A stretch of DNA of 64,000 nt from Cryobacterium algoritolerans. GTDB lineage: Bacteria > Actinomycetota > Actinomycetes > Actinomycetales > Microbacteriaceae. Positions 34,145 to 43,479 of the stretch are shown here, piece after piece. Where the stretch lies: the NCBI RefSeq assembly GCF_004402785.1, contig NZ_SOFP01000010.1:62001-126000 (forward strand), given 5' to 3'. A program made the position numbers and the translations under genes. Position 1 is the stretch's first letter; each line of letters begins with the position of its first letter. The notes under the pieces are model-generated. The model was not told the origin of the DNA. It saw only the letters and a program-made list of their open reading frames with translations, and searched no databases.

Positions 34145-35401
34145 CCGGGCCGAGTCTTCCAAACGGGCCGAGTCTTCAACCCGGCCTGAGTCGTCCAGCC
34201 CGCCGGGCCGGCTCCGCACACCCCGCCGCCAGACGGCGGCGGTGAGCGGTACCCCCGGCCGGTAGGCGAGATGGGCGACGGATGGCGCGTCGAGTACATG
34301 CAGGTCGGCCCACCCTCCCACCCGCAGCGACCCGATCGCGTCGGCGCCGTGCTCACGTCCGACCGCCGCCGCGGCGCCGCGGGTCGCCGCCCAGACGGCC
34401 TCCTCGATGGTCAGCCCCATCTGCAGCACGGCCGTCGCCACGCAGAACGGCATCGACGTCGTGTAGGAGGTGCCCGGGTTGCAGTTGGTGGCCAGGGCGA
34501 TCCGGGCCCCCGCGTTGAGCAGTCGCCGGGCCGGCGGGAACGGCTCCCGGGTGGACAGGTCGCAGGCCGGCAGGAGCGTCGCCACGGTCGTCGACCCCGC
34601 GAGGGCCTCGATGTCCCGCTCCTCCAGGTGGTTGCAGTGGTCGACGCTCGCGGCGCCGAGCTCGACCGCGAGCCGCACCCCGCCGCTGAAGCCGAGCTGG
34701 TTGCCGTGCACGCGCACGCCGAGGCCGGCCGCCCGACCGGCGAGCAGCACCTCCCGGCTCTCCTCCACGTCGAATGCGCCGACCTCGCAGAATGCGTCAA
34801 TGTAGTGGGCGTGCGGGGCCACCGCGGCGAGCATTGGCCCGATGACGAGGTCGAGGTAGTCGCGCCGGGCCATCCCCGCCGGCACGAGGTGGGCGCCGAG
34901 GAAGGTGACCACGTCGGCCACGGCCGCCGCGGCCCGGGCCGACCGGGTCTCGCTCGCCAGGTCGAGGCCGTAACCGGTCTTCGTTTCGAGGAACGTGGTG
35001 CCCTGGGCCTCGGCCTCCCGCCGCAGCCGGGCGGCCCCCGCGATGAGCTGCACCTCGGTCGCGGACCGGGTCGCGGCCACAGTGGTGTTGATGCCGCCGG
35101 CCGCGTAGCGCTGCCCGGCCATCCTGGCCTCGAACTCGGCGGCCCGGTCGCCCGCGAAGATGAGGTGGGTGTGCGTGTCGACCCAGCCGGGCAGCACGGC
35201 GCGACCGCCGACATCCGTCTGGGTGTCGGCGGCGGGGGCCTTGGCGGCCGGGCCGAGCCAGGCGATCCGGCCATGTTCGATCAGGAGCGCCGCATCGCCC
35301 AGGCGTCCCGGACCGGCCGCGGGTCCCGCAGCCCCGGCACCGTCCGTTTCGCCGGCCTGGGTCGTCAGCTCGCGGATGCCCGTGATCAGTTCCGTCGTCA
35401 T
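34133..35401 (-). CDS. hutI: Imidazolonepropionase
   Basis: Third step of histidine degradation: hydrolyses 4-imidazolone-5-propionate to N-formimino-glutamate. The 422-residue amidohydrolase shows the metal motif GWVDTHTHLIFAGDRAAEFEAR, EAQGTTFLETKTGYGLD, and later VHGNQLGFSGG, VDHCNHLEERD and ATNCNPGTSYTTSMP. ATG 35401 overlaps the hutF stop (ATGA, 35398-35401). The C-terminal EDSARLEDSAR is a short repeat. Confidence 0.96.
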   Translation of the reverse strand: MTTELITGIRELTTQAGETDGAGAAGPAAGPGRLGDAALLIEHGRIAWLGPAAKAPAADTQTDVGGRAVLPGWVDTHTHLIFAGDRAAEFEARMAGQRYAAGGINTTVAATRSATEVQLIAGAARLRREAEAQGTTFLETKTGYGLDLASETRSARAAAAVADVVTFLGAHLVPAGMARRDYLDLVIGPMLAAVAPHAHYIDAFCEVGAFDVEESREVLLAGRAAGLGVRVHGNQLGFSGGVRLAVELGAASVDHCNHLEERDIEALAGSTTVATLLPACDLSTREPFPPARRLLNAGARIALATNCNPGTSYTTSMPFCVATAVLQMGLTIEEAVWAATRGAAAAVGREHGADAIGSLRVGGWADLHVLDAPSVAHLAYRPGVPLTAAVWRRGVRSRPGGLDDSGRVEDSARLEDSARSDA

Positions 35402-36954
35402 GGCCGGCCTCCTGGTGCGGGTGCGGGTGTGGGTGTGGGTGTGGGTGCCGGTGCGGGCGCCGGTGCGGGTGCGGGCGCGAGCGCTTCGAGGGCCGCGCGC
35501 AGCAGTTCCTCCGGGCGGTGGCCGGCCGTGCCGTCCGGCGCGACGAGCCGACCGGAGTCGGCGACGACCCTGCCGTGCACGATCACCCGGCGCACGTCGG
35601 CGGACGTCGCGGTGAGGTGCAACTGGGCCGGCGCGGAGCCGAGCGTGCGCACGCTGTCCGTCGCGATCTCCACGAGGTCGCACAGCTCGCCCGGGCGCAG
35701 CCGGTGGGAACCGAGGCCCAGGGAGAAGTATCCGTTGTCGGTCGCGGCGGCGAGCAGCTCGGCCGGCGTGAACCGGCCGCGCTTCCCGGAGGCGAGCCGT
35801 TCGCCCGCCTCGAGCCCGCGCATCTCGAGGAACGGATCGACGACCGCGTTCTGGTCGGAGCCGAGCGCGATGCGCGCGCCGGCGCGGTGCAGGCGCAGCG
35901 CCGGACCGATTCCGTCGCCGAGGTCCGCCTCGGTGGTCGGACACATCACGACCGTCACGTCGGACGCGCCGAGGAGCGCCACGTCGGCGTCGGTCAGGTG
36001 GGTCGCGTGCACGACGCTCAGCCGCCGGCTCAACCCGCCCAGGCTCGCGAGCAGGCCGGTCGGGGTCGTGCCGTAGGCGGCGAGGCAGTCGGCGTTCTCC
36101 TGCGGCTGCTCCGACAGGTGGATGTGCACGGGCACGGTCGGCGGCAGGCCGGCCAGCGCCTCCCGCAGCGCCTCACGCGGCACCGCCCGCACGGAGTGCA
36201 GCGCGGCGCCCAGCCCGACCTTGACCTCGGGGTCGTCGGCGACCGTCGTGCGGAGCGTCCGCCAGCGCTCGAGCCAGGCGGTCGCCGAGCCGTCACCGAA
36301 GGCACGTTGTTCCGGCGCGAGGGGCTCCCGGATGCCGCCGCTCAGGTAGAGGGTGTCGAGGAGCACCAGACGGATGCCCACCGCGCGCGCCGCCCGGTCA
36401 AGAGCGAGTTCCATGGCGTGCCGGTTCGGGTAGGCAGTGCCGTCGCTCCGGTGGTGAAGATAGTGGAACTCGCCGACCGCGGTGTAGCCGCTGGCGAGCA
36501 TCTCGGCGAAGACCGCCCGGGCAAGCTCGAAGTAGAGCTCGGGGTCGAGCAGGCCCGCGACCCGGTACATCGCCTCGCGCCACTGCCAGAAATCGCCGCC
36601 GTCGGCGTGGGTGCGGCCGCGCAGCGCCCGGTGGAACGCGTGCGAGTGGGCGTTGGCCATCCCGGGCAGCACGGTGCCGAGCCGAACGTCGCCCGGGAGC
36701 GGTTCAGGCTGCTGGGTGACCCGGGCGATGCGCCCGTCCGCGCCGACCTGGAGGCGCACGCCGGGAGTGGGCGCCCCGTCGATCAGCAGGGTCTCGCACC
36801 AGTAGGCGCAGGGCGGTCGAGCCTGTCGAGGCCTTGCGGGCGGGATTTCGACAGGATCGATCACCGGGGCGGGCTCGATCACCGGCGCGGGCTCGATCAC
36901 CGGCGCGGGCTCGATCACCGGCGCGGGCTCGATCACCGGCGCTGGCTCGGTCAC
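35398..36954 (-). CDS. hutF: Formimidoylglutamate deiminase
   Basis: Deaminates N-formimino-L-glutamate to N-formyl-glutamate and ammonia, the five-step hut branch. Seen: VLPGMANAHSHAFHRALRGRT (metal site), HIHLSEQPQENADC, VHATHLTDADV and ALGSDQNAVVDPF. GTG 36954 overlaps the preceding M20 stop (GTGA). Unusually, the first 40 or so residues are repeat-derived (EPAPVI five times, from 18-bp REP-like units), ahead of the conserved YWCETLLIDG strand, and the C-terminus carries an AP/TP repeat (positions 35400-35480). Length 518 against about 450 in typical HutF. Confidence 0.95.
   Translation of the reverse strand: MTEPAPVIEPAPVIEPAPVIEPAPVIEPAPVIDPVEIPPARPRQARPPCAYWCETLLIDGAPTPGVRLQVGADGRIARVTQQPEPLPGDVRLGTVLPGMANAHSHAFHRALRGRTHADGGDFWQWREAMYRVAGLLDPELYFELARAVFAEMLASGYTAVGEFHYLHHRSDGTAYPNRHAMELALDRAARAVGIRLVLLDTLYLSGGIREPLAPEQRAFGDGSATAWLERWRTLRTTVADDPEVKVGLGAALHSVRAVPREALREALAGLPPTVPVHIHLSEQPQENADCLAAYGTTPTGLLASLGGLSRRLSVVHATHLTDADVALLGASDVTVVMCPTTEADLGDGIGPALRLHRAGARIALGSDQNAVVDPFLEMRGLEAGERLASGKRGRFTPAELLAAATDNGYFSLGLGSHRLRPGELCDLVEIATDSVRTLGSAPAQLHLTATSADVRRVIVHGRVVADSGRLVAPDGTAGHRPEELLRAALEALAPAPAPAPAPAPTPTPTPAPAPGGRP
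36814..36950. repeat. REP-like array in the hutF 5' coding region
   Basis: A hairpin formed by the dispersed motif and its inverse (TCGAGCCTGTCGAGG and TTCGACAGGATCGATCACCG) is followed by 18-bp units (GGCGCGGGCTCGATCACC, five copies, last degenerate). It lies wholly inside the first 47 codons of hutF. Confidence 0.92.
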
Positions 36955-38192
36955 AGCAGCGACCTTAGCAGCGTCTCCAGCGCGTCGATCCCGGCCACGC
37001 AGTCGCCGGCCTCGGCGAATTCCTCCGGGGAGTGCGAGACCCCGGTGGGGTTGCGCACGAAGAGCATGGCGCTCGGCACGCTCGCGGCGAGCACGCCGGC
37101 GTCGTGGCCTGCCCCGGTGCGCAGGAACGGGACCCCGCCGAGTTCCCGGCCGAAACGTTCGCGGAGATCCTGGTCGAAGGTCACTCTGCCGGTCCAGGAT
37201 TCCTCGGTGACGGCCACGGAGCATCCGCTCAGGCCCACCGCCTCCTCGACCTGGGCCGTGATCGCGGCGACGAGCGCCCGGGTCTGCACGTCGGTGTCGC
37301 ACCGGGCGTCGAGCCAGGCGTGCACCGCGGAGGCGATCACGTTGGTGCCGCCGGGGACGACCTCGAGGCGACCGACGGTCGCCCGGGCGCCCGGGATCGC
37401 CGACGCGGCCTCGTGCACGGCGATGACGGCGCGGGCGGCGGCGACCATCGGGTCGCGGCGTCGGGGCATCAGGGTCGCGCCGGCGTGATTGCCCTGGCCG
37501 GTCACGGTGAGGCGCCAGCGGCCGTGGGCGAGGATGGACGAGGCCACGGCGACGGGCCGGCCGAGGTCGATCAGGCCGCGGCCCTGTTCAACGTGCAGTT
37601 CGATGAAGAGACCGATCCGGCCGAGCGCCTCCCGGTCGGCGCCGAGGCGCTGCGGGTCGACGCCCGCGCGGACGGCGGCCTCGGCGAGCGTGATGCCGTC
37701 CTGGTCGACCAGCGCCCTGGCCCGGGCGGCGTCGAGGTGTCCGGTCATCAGCCGGGAGCCGAGGCAGGCGATCCCGAACCGGGAGCCCTCTTCCTCGGCG
37801 AAGACGAGCACGGCAACCGGCCGCGACGGGGTGAAACCGGATGCCTGCAGCCGCCCGATCGCCTCGAGCGCGGAGACGACCCCGAGGGGGCCGTCGTAGG
37901 CGCCGCCGCCGGGAACCGAGTCCAGGTGGCTGCCGGTCACGACCGCGCCGGGCCCCGGCTCGCCCCACCAGGCCCAGAGGTTGCCGTTCCGGTCGGTCTC
38001 GACCGCGAGGCCGAGGCGTTCGGCGCGTTCGGTGAACCAGGTCCGGAGCTCGAGGTCGGCGCCCTGCCAGAGGTGGCGGGAGTACCCGCCATGCCGGGCA
38101 TCCCGGCCGGTGCCCGCGATCTCATCGAGGCCGGCGAGCACCCCGTGCGCGAGCAGGGCGGTCACGGCCGCACCGCGCTCACGCCGCGCCAA
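36951..38192 (-). CDS. M20 amidohydrolase (AllC/HyuC-like), probable N-formylglutamate hydrolase
   Basis: A di-metal M20 enzyme of about 413 residues in the allantoate amidohydrolase/N-carbamoylase group. Seen: VVTGSHLDSVPGGGAYDGPLGV (metal His/Asp and bridging Asp), FAEEEGSRFG (catalytic Glu-Glu), LFIELHVEQG (metal His), GQGNHAGATLMP and TGAGHDAGVLA. Its place between hutU and hutF, with overlapping or near-contiguous ends, suggests it cleaves N-formyl-glutamate to glutamate and formate, filling the role of HutG, which is absent here. The start is uncertain: TTG 38192 (4 bp after hutU) or GTG 38165. Confidence 0.88.
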   Translation of the reverse strand: MARRERGAAVTALLAHGVLAGLDEIAGTGRDARHGGYSRHLWQGADLELRTWFTERAERLGLAVETDRNGNLWAWWGEPGPGAVVTGSHLDSVPGGGAYDGPLGVVSALEAIGRLQASGFTPSRPVAVLVFAEEEGSRFGIACLGSRLMTGHLDAARARALVDQDGITLAEAAVRAGVDPQRLGADREALGRIGLFIELHVEQGRGLIDLGRPVAVASSILAHGRWRLTVTGQGNHAGATLMPRRRDPMVAAARAVIAVHEAASAIPGARATVGRLEVVPGGTNVIASAVHAWLDARCDTDVQTRALVAAITAQVEEAVGLSGCSVAVTEESWTGRVTFDQDLRERFGRELGGVPFLRTGAGHDAGVLAASVPSAMLFVRNPTGVSHSPEEFAEAGDCVAGIDALETLLRSLL

Positions 38193-38196
38193 GAGT

Positions 38197-39855
38197 TCAC
38201 TCGGACTCCCACATCGGCACCCGCAGGCCGCGCTCGCGGGCCACGTCTTCGGCGCGCTCATAGCCGGCGTCGACGTGCCGCATCACGCCGGTGCCCGGGT
38301 CGTTGGTGAGCACGCGCTCGATCTTCTCCGCGGCGAGCGGGGTGCCGTCGGCGACGATGACCTGGCCGGCGTGGATGCTGCGGCCGATCCCGACGCCGCC
38401 GCCGTGGTGGATCGACACCCAGGTGGCGCCCGACGCGGTGTTCAGCAGGGCGTTCAGCAGCGGCCAGTCGGCGATCGCGTCCGAGCCGTCCTTCATCCCC
38501 TCCGTCTCCCGGTAGGGCGAGGCGACCGAGCCGGAGTCGAGGTGGTCGCGGCCGATCACGATCGGCGCGGAGAGCTCGCCGGAGGCCACCATCTCGTTGA
38601 ACCTGAGGCCGGCCAGGTGGCGTTCCTTGTAGCCCAGCCAACAGATCCGGGCCGGCAGACCCTCGAAGTGCACCAGCTCCTGCGCCTTGGTGATCCACCG
38701 GCTCAGGTGCTCGTCCTCCGGGAACAGCTCGAGGATGGCCTTGTCGGTGGCCGCGATGTCCGCGGGGTCGCCGGAGAGGGCGACCCAGCGGAACGGTCCC
38801 TTGCCCTCGGCGAAGAGCGGGCGGATGTAGGCGGGCACGAAGCCGGGGAACTCGAACGCCCGCTCGCAGCCGCCCAGCTGGGCCTCGGCGCGGATCGAGT
38901 TGCCGTAGTCGAAGACCTCGGCGCCGGCGTCCTGGAACAGGGCCATCGCCGTGACCTGCTTGTTCATTGCGGCGCGGGAGCGCTCGGTGAACTCCTCCGG
39001 CTTCGCGGCGGCGTAGGCCTGCCATTCGGCCACGGTGACGCCCTCGGGCAGGTAGGCGAGCGGGTCGTGCGCGCTGGTCTGGTCGGTGACGATGTCGATC
39101 GGCACCTTGCGGGCGAGCAACTCGGCGAACACGGTCGCGGCGTTGCCGACGAGGCCCACCGAGAGAGGCCGTTTCTCAGCCTTCGCCGCGAGCACACGGG
39201 CGACGGCGTCGTCGAGATCGGTCGTGAGCTCGTCGAGGTAGCCGTGGTCGACCCGGCGCTGCAGCCGGGTCTCGTCGACGTCGACGATCAGCACGACGCC
39301 GTCGTTCATGGTGACGGCGAGCGGCTGAGCGCCGCCCATGCCGCCGGCCCCGCCGGTGAGGGTGAGCGTGCCGGCCAGGGTGCCGCCGAACCGCTTGGCG
39401 GCGACCGCGGCGAAGGTCTCATAGGTACCCTGCAGGATGCCCTGGGTGCCGATGTAGATCCACGATCCGGCGGTCATCTGGCCGTACATCGTGAGGCCCA
39501 GGGCCTCGAGGCGGCGGAACTCCGGCCAGGTGGCCCAGTCGCCGACGAGGTTCGAGTTGGCGATGAGCACGCGCGGCGCCCACTCGTTGGTGCGGAACAC
39601 GCCGACCGGCTTGCCGGACTGGACCAGCAGGGTTTCGTCCTTCTCCAGGGTCGTCAGCGTGCGCACGATCGCGTCGTAGGCCTCCCAGTTGCGGGCGGCC
39701 TTTCCCGTGCCGCCGTAGACGACGAGGTTCTCGGGGTGCTCGGCGACCTCGGGGTCGAGGTTGTTCATGAGCATCCGGAGCGGGCCTTCGGTCTGCCAGC
39801 TCTTGGCTGTCAGGGTCGTTCCGCGGGCGGCGCGAATGGGGCGGGATTCGGACAT
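38197..39855 (-). CDS. hutU: Urocanate hydratase
   Basis: Second step of histidine degradation: urocanate plus water gives imidazolonepropionate, using tightly bound NAD+. 552 residues, the usual length. Seen: [57 protein letters not shown] (dinucleotide loop), the catalytic-Cys region APLCYxxH-like in [16 protein letters not shown], and [22 protein letters not shown] 39855 begins the conserved N-terminus. It is the first structural gene of the operon, 68 bp after the iclR gene. Confidence 0.97.
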   Translation of the reverse strand: MSESRPIRAARGTTLTAKSWQTEGPLRMLMNNLDPEVAEHPENLVVYGGTGKAARNWEAYDAIVRTLTTLEKDETLLVQSGKPVGVFRTNEWAPRVLIANSNLVGDWATWPEFRRLEALGLTMYGQMTAGSWIYIGTQGILQGTYETFAAVAAKRFGGTLAGTLTLTGGAGGMGGAQPLAVTMNDGVVLIVDVDETRLQRRVDHGYLDELTTDLDDAVARVLAAKAEKRPLSVGLVGNAATVFAELLARKVPIDIVTDQTSAHDPLAYLPEGVTVAEWQAYAAAKPEEFTERSRAAMNKQVTAMALFQDAGAEVFDYGNSIRAEAQLGGCERAFEFPGFVPAYIRPLFAEGKGPFRWVALSGDPADIAATDKAILELFPEDEHLSRWITKAQELVHFEGLPARICWLGYKERHLAGLRFNEMVASGELSAPIVIGRDHLDSGSVASPYRETEGMKDGSDAIADWPLLNALLNTASGATWVSIHHGGGVGIGRSIHAGQVIVADGTPLAAEKIERVLTNDPGTGVMRHVDAGYERAEDVARERGLRVPMWESE

Positions 39856-39923
39856 GTTTGGTTCCTCTGGCTCGTGGCGGTTCCGGATGGGCGAAGGTCG
39901 GGGTGTTCGGCGGTTTGAGCAGG

Positions 39924-40607
39924 TCAGTCGGGGTTGACGTGGTCCGCCGGGGCGTGCGTGGTCTTGCCCAGCCCTGCCGACACCGTGTCGGCGGCGCGCG
40001 CGAGCAGGGGACCGTACCGGGCGAGGTCGGCCGGGGTGACCCGGTAGCTCGGGACGACCAGGCTGAGGGCGGCCACGACCCGCAGCTCGGAGCGGATCGG
40101 GGCGGCGATGGCCGTGACATCCGTTTCGACCCCGCGTTCGACCACGACGTAGCCGGCCTCCGGGATCTGGTCGGTGAGCACCTGGCCGGCCGCTGACCGT
40201 TCGAGCGGCACCGTGCGGCCGACCCAATTGGCGTGGCGCACGGAGTGGGTGCCCTCGACAATGGCGATGTAGAGGCTCGAGCGGTCGTGGCCCTCCACGC
40301 TGAGGTAGGCCGACTCGCCGGTCTCGGCGACGAGGTCCTCCATGGCCGTCCTCGACAGGGTCACCAGGGATTCGCTGCTCAGCGACTGTGCCCCGAGCTG
40401 GATGATCCGGCCGCCCGGGCCGTAGGTGCCGTCCTCGCCGCGGCGCACGAAGCCGCGCGTCTCGAGGGTGCGCAGCAGGCGCAGGGCTGTACTGGGGGAG
40501 AGGTCGACGGCGCGCGAGCTCTCCGAGAGGGTCAGCCCGTCACCGTCGCAGATCACGGCGAGCAGATCGAGCGCGCGCTCCACGGTGCGGGTGGACGACT
40601 CGGCCAT
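39924..40607 (-). CDS. IclR family regulator of the hut operon
   Basis: A 227-residue regulator with the IclR winged helix at residues 5-65 ([48 protein letters not shown]) and an effector domain ([32 protein letters not shown]). It precedes hutU on the same strand and so probably controls hutU-allC-hutF-hutI-hutD, perhaps with urocanate as ligand (inference). AACAC/GTGTT arms at 40642-40660 upstream could be its site, but that is weak. Confidence 0.9.
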   Translation of the reverse strand: MAESSTRTVERALDLLAVICDGDGLTLSESSRAVDLSPSTALRLLRTLETRGFVRRGEDGTYGPGGRIIQLGAQSLSSESLVTLSRTAMEDLVAETGESAYLSVEGHDRSSLYIAIVEGTHSVRHANWVGRTVPLERSAAGQVLTDQIPEAGYVVVERGVETDVTAIAAPIRSELRVVAALSLVVPSYRVTPADLARYGPLLARAADTVSAGLGKTTHAPADHVNPD

Positions 40608-40743
40608 GCTGCTCCCTTGCCTTGACTATGCCATCTAGTAAAACACGGATGTCATGTGTTGGCAATACTTGCGGGCGCCGTGAGGTGGTCGGAGAATGAC
40701 TGCGTTCCGATCGCGGTCCCAGCCGCGGGCGGGATAATCGAGC

Positions 40744-41136
40744 ATGTTGACTGACGCTCTGCTTGCCCTCGGGGCCGAGAAGTTTGTGCTGCTGACCACA
40801 TTCCGTAAGACCGGTGACCCGGTCAAGACGCCGGTCTGGGTGGCGGTCGATGCGGATCGGTTGCTCGTGACGACGGCATCCTCGTCAGGCAAGGTCAAGC
40901 GGCTGCGGCATACCGCCCGGATCGAGCTCGTGGCGTGCAATGCACGCGGTGTGGTGACGGATGCCGCGGTCGCGGTCACGGCGCAGGCGGAGGTTCGCGC
41001 TGACGAGGCCACGATCGCCGCGCTCGAGACGGCGTTGCTGGGCAAGTACGGTCTGGCCTACCGGGCGATCCGCGGCGCTCGGAGGCTGAGCGGCTCCACG
41101 ACGGAGTCGGTAGCCATCGTCATCACGCCCGCCTGA
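40744..41136 (+). CDS. PPOX class F420-dependent (pyridoxamine 5'-phosphate oxidase-like) protein
   Basis: A 130-residue split-barrel flavin/F420 binding protein resembling mycobacterial Rv2074-like biliverdin reductases and related PPOX oxidoreductases. Seen: VLLTTFRKTGDPVKTPVWVAVD, SSSGKVKRLRHTARIELVAC. Substrate unknown. GATAAT at 40733-40738 lies 5 nt before the ATG at 40744, suggesting a leaderless message. It diverges from the iclR gene of the hut operon; no functional link is evident. Confidence 0.85.
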   Translation: MLTDALLALGAEKFVLLTTFRKTGDPVKTPVWVAVDADRLLVTTASSSGKVKRLRHTARIELVACNARGVVTDAAVAVTAQAEVRADEATIAALETALLGKYGLAYRAIRGARRLSGSTTESVAIVITPA

Positions 41137-41169
41137 GCTGCACCGACCTCGGCCGGCCGGCGGGTCAGG

Positions 41170-42975
41170 TCAGTTTCCGAGGTTCACGCCGCGCTGGGCC
41201 AGGAACGGGACGGCGTCGACGGCGGTTCCGTCGATCCTGACCTCGAAGTGCAGGTGGCAGCCGGTCGAGGCACCGGTGCTGCCGACCCCGGCGATCACCT
41301 GGCCGGCGGCCACCGGTTCGCCCACCGTGACGAGGATCTCCCCGTCGGCGATGTGCGCGTAGCCGGTCTCGATGCCGTTGCCGTGACCGACCAGGATCCA
41401 GTTGCCGTAGGTGCCGAGCATGCCGGCGGCCTCGACGACGCCGTCGGTCGCCGCGTAGACGGCCGCATCGCAGCCGGCGCCGATGTCCGTGCCGCGGTGG
41501 AAGTCGCCGACCCCGGCAACCGGGTGCATGAGGCGCGGGCCGAACGAGTCGGTGATGCGCCCGGCGGCCGGCCTGGTCCAGCCCGTTTCGCTGAGGCGCC
41601 CGGAGTCTGCGACCGACGCAATGGCCGGGAGGGGTCGGAGCTCGCTCACCGCAGTGGCGGCGGGAGTCGATAGGGCGAGGTCGGCGAGAGCGGTGGATGC
41701 CGCGTCGACGTCGGCCTGCGCCGCCGCGACCGCCGCGAGGGCGTCCGCGACCGGGACCGCGGCCAGGACGGCCTGCGCCGCGGCATCCTGCGTCTGGAGC
41801 GCCTGCTCACGTTTGGTGTCCGCGGCGACCCGCGCGCGCACCTCGTCGAGGTTCGCTGTGAGCCTGGACAGGGTGTCGAGCGTGCCGAGCTGGAGCAGGA
41901 GGTCGCTGCCGGCATTCTCGTCGAACAGCACGTCGACCGTGGCGGTACCGGACTGCTGAATCAGGCCCCTGACGAGCATGGCAAGCGCTCGGCGGGATGC
42001 GTCGGCCGTAGTGCCGGCCTTGTCTCTCAGGGCGCGCACGAGGTCGGCCCGGCTGACGGCGGCCTCGTAGTCGGCCTGGGCCGAGGCGTAGGCGAGGTTC
42101 GCCTTGGCCAGGGCGGTCTGTGCCGTGCCCAGGCGGGACTGGGCGGCTGCGGCGGCGGCGGCGTGGCGGGCGGCGGCAGCGAAGGCGGCGGCGGAGGAGG
42201 CGGAGGAGGAGGAGGAGGAGGAGGAGGAGGAGGCTCGTTCAGTCGCGGCCCGGGCGGCCCGGGCGGCGCCGGAGGCCGCGACGGCCGCGGCTGCCTGTCG
42301 CGCGGTCGGCGACACGGTGGTTGCCGAGGGGCCGAAAACCTGCTTGGGTTCCGGCGCGACGACCGGCGGTGGGTCCGTCGCGTTCGGGGTGGGTGTCGCA
42401 GTGGGCGTGGGCGTGGGCGTGGGCGCAGGTGTCGGTGTGGGTGTGGATTCCGTTGTGGGTGTCGGTGTGGGTGTGGATTCCGTTGTGGGTGTCGGTGTCG
42501 GTGTGGGTGTCGCCGTCGGTGTGGTGGTGGGCGCGGCATCCGGCGTCGGCGTCGGCGTAGGCGTCGGTGTCGGCGTAGGCGTCGGTGTAGTGGTGGGCGT
42601 GGTGGGCGTTGGATCGGGCGCGGGGGCGGGCGTCGGTGTCGGCGTCGGCGTGGTCGTCGCGACGGGAGCCGGCGGGTCCGCCGGCTGAGGTTCGGCCAGT
42701 GGGGCCGGAACGGGTGCCGGAGTCGCTGCCTCCGTTGCCGCTGCCTGCGGGGCAGCGGTCGGTGCCACCGATTCCGCCGCGACCCCACCGGCGTCAGGCG
42801 CACTGCCGGTGGCCACCACGACCACGGGCTGCGCCTCATCGGCCTGCGCCGGCGTCGGTACCCCCACGATCGCGAGCGCGACGATCACAATCGAGGCAAG
42901 CGGGATCGCCAGTCGGCTGGCCGGATGAGTGTCCCCGGAACGACTGGTTCGACGAGCACTTCGTGGTGAGTTCAT
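41170..42975 (-). CDS. Secreted M23 peptidoglycan hydrolase-like protein
   Basis: A 601-residue exported protein. Signal peptide with hydrophobic core (LAIPLASIVIVALAIVGV) and AQA cleavage; a Pro/Thr-rich wall-spanning linker at about residues 85-195 coded by short repeats; Ser- and Ala-homopolymer runs near 260; a coiled-coil region (270-440); and a C-terminal M23 LytM domain. The zinc motif is complete: HRGTDIG (HxxxD), later HLHFE. Likely a cell-wall endopeptidase or an EnvC-like activator acting outside the membrane. ATG 42975 is preferred to TTG 42987. It is convergent with the PPOX gene. Confidence 0.9.
   Translation of the reverse strand: MNSPRSARRTSRSGDTHPASRLAIPLASIVIVALAIVGVPTPAQADEAQPVVVVATGSAPDAGGVAAESVAPTAAPQAAATEAATPAPVPAPLAEPQPADPPAPVATTTPTPTPTPAPAPDPTPTTPTTTPTPTPTPTPTPTPTPDAAPTTTPTATPTPTPTPTTESTPTPTPTTESTPTPTPAPTPTPTPTATPTPNATDPPPVVAPEPKQVFGPSATTVSPTARQAAAAVAASGAARAARAATERASSSSSSSSSSASSAAAFAAAARHAAAAAAAQSRLGTAQTALAKANLAYASAQADYEAAVSRADLVRALRDKAGTTADASRRALAMLVRGLIQQSGTATVDVLFDENAGSDLLLQLGTLDTLSRLTANLDEVRARVAADTKREQALQTQDAAAQAVLAAVPVADALAAVAAAQADVDAASTALADLALSTPAATAVSELRPLPAIASVADSGRLSETGWTRPAAGRITDSFGPRLMHPVAGVGDFHRGTDIGAGCDAAVYAATDGVVEAAGMLGTYGNWILVGHGNGIETGYAHIADGEILVTVGEPVAAGQVIAGVGSTGASTGCHLHFEVRIDGTAVDAVPFLAQRGVNLGN
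42390..42680. repeat. Short-repeat tract coding the Pro/Thr linker of the M23 protein
   Basis: Runs of GTGGGC and GTCGGC hexamers and a 36-bp unit containing GGTGTGGATTCCGTTGTG (copied at 42440-42490) code a TPTPTP linker. The copy number sets the reach of the catalytic domain through the wall (inference). Confidence 0.85.
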
Positions 42976-43479
42976 GAGCCTATGCAATCCACATTCGGGT
43001 GATGGACGGCCAGATGGAACGGGTCAACGTCCGGCCATCATTACACGTGCCGACAGGGGACACAAGCATCCGAATCGCCGACCTTGCGGTGCGAATACGA
43101 ACGATCAGGGTGTGTCAGTCCACCGCGAAGGCACGGCGTCGGAACGAGGAGAACTCCGGGCCGGGCCTCCCGAGTGGATTCGGTGGCCAGCGGTACCGTC
43201 GACGCAATGGGTGGCGCCCGGGATGGCGGCCAACGGTCGGTCAGTGGGCAGGTGGTCGTGCAGTGGGCACGGCGGAGATCAGATTGGTGAGCTCGCCGTC
43301 CGCGATGGCGTTCCGAATCCTGACTGGGACCTGCCGAGGATCCACTTTCCGGCTCGCCCCGGTTCAGGGACTGGCGGAGACTCGGTTCTGGTGTCGTCCC
43401 CGGGGAACGCATCGGGAACAGCCCGGTAGCGGCCCGGGAATCGTCCGGGACAAGACCGGTTCCCGGCCCGCGCCCGGCC
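42976..43479. other. 504-bp intergenic region with no convincing gene
   Basis: Open frames exist on both strands (for example 43041-43412 minus) but have no ribosome binding site, no family resemblance and odd composition. The right end (43410-43475) is rich in CCCGG/CCGGG and could fold into GC hairpins after hutH-oriented reading; the left part should hold the M23 promoter. Nothing else is recognised. Confidence 0.6.

Noticed and set aside
42104-42969. Gly/Val-rich + strand frames resembling PE_PGRS or glycine-rich proteins
   Set aside because: They are the complement of the Pro/Thr linker repeats of the M23 protein; no signal peptide or ribosome binding site.
43041-43412. Candidate 123-residue − strand protein in the 504-bp gap
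   Set aside because: No ribosome binding site, odd composition, many Cys/His without a pattern, no recognisable fold.
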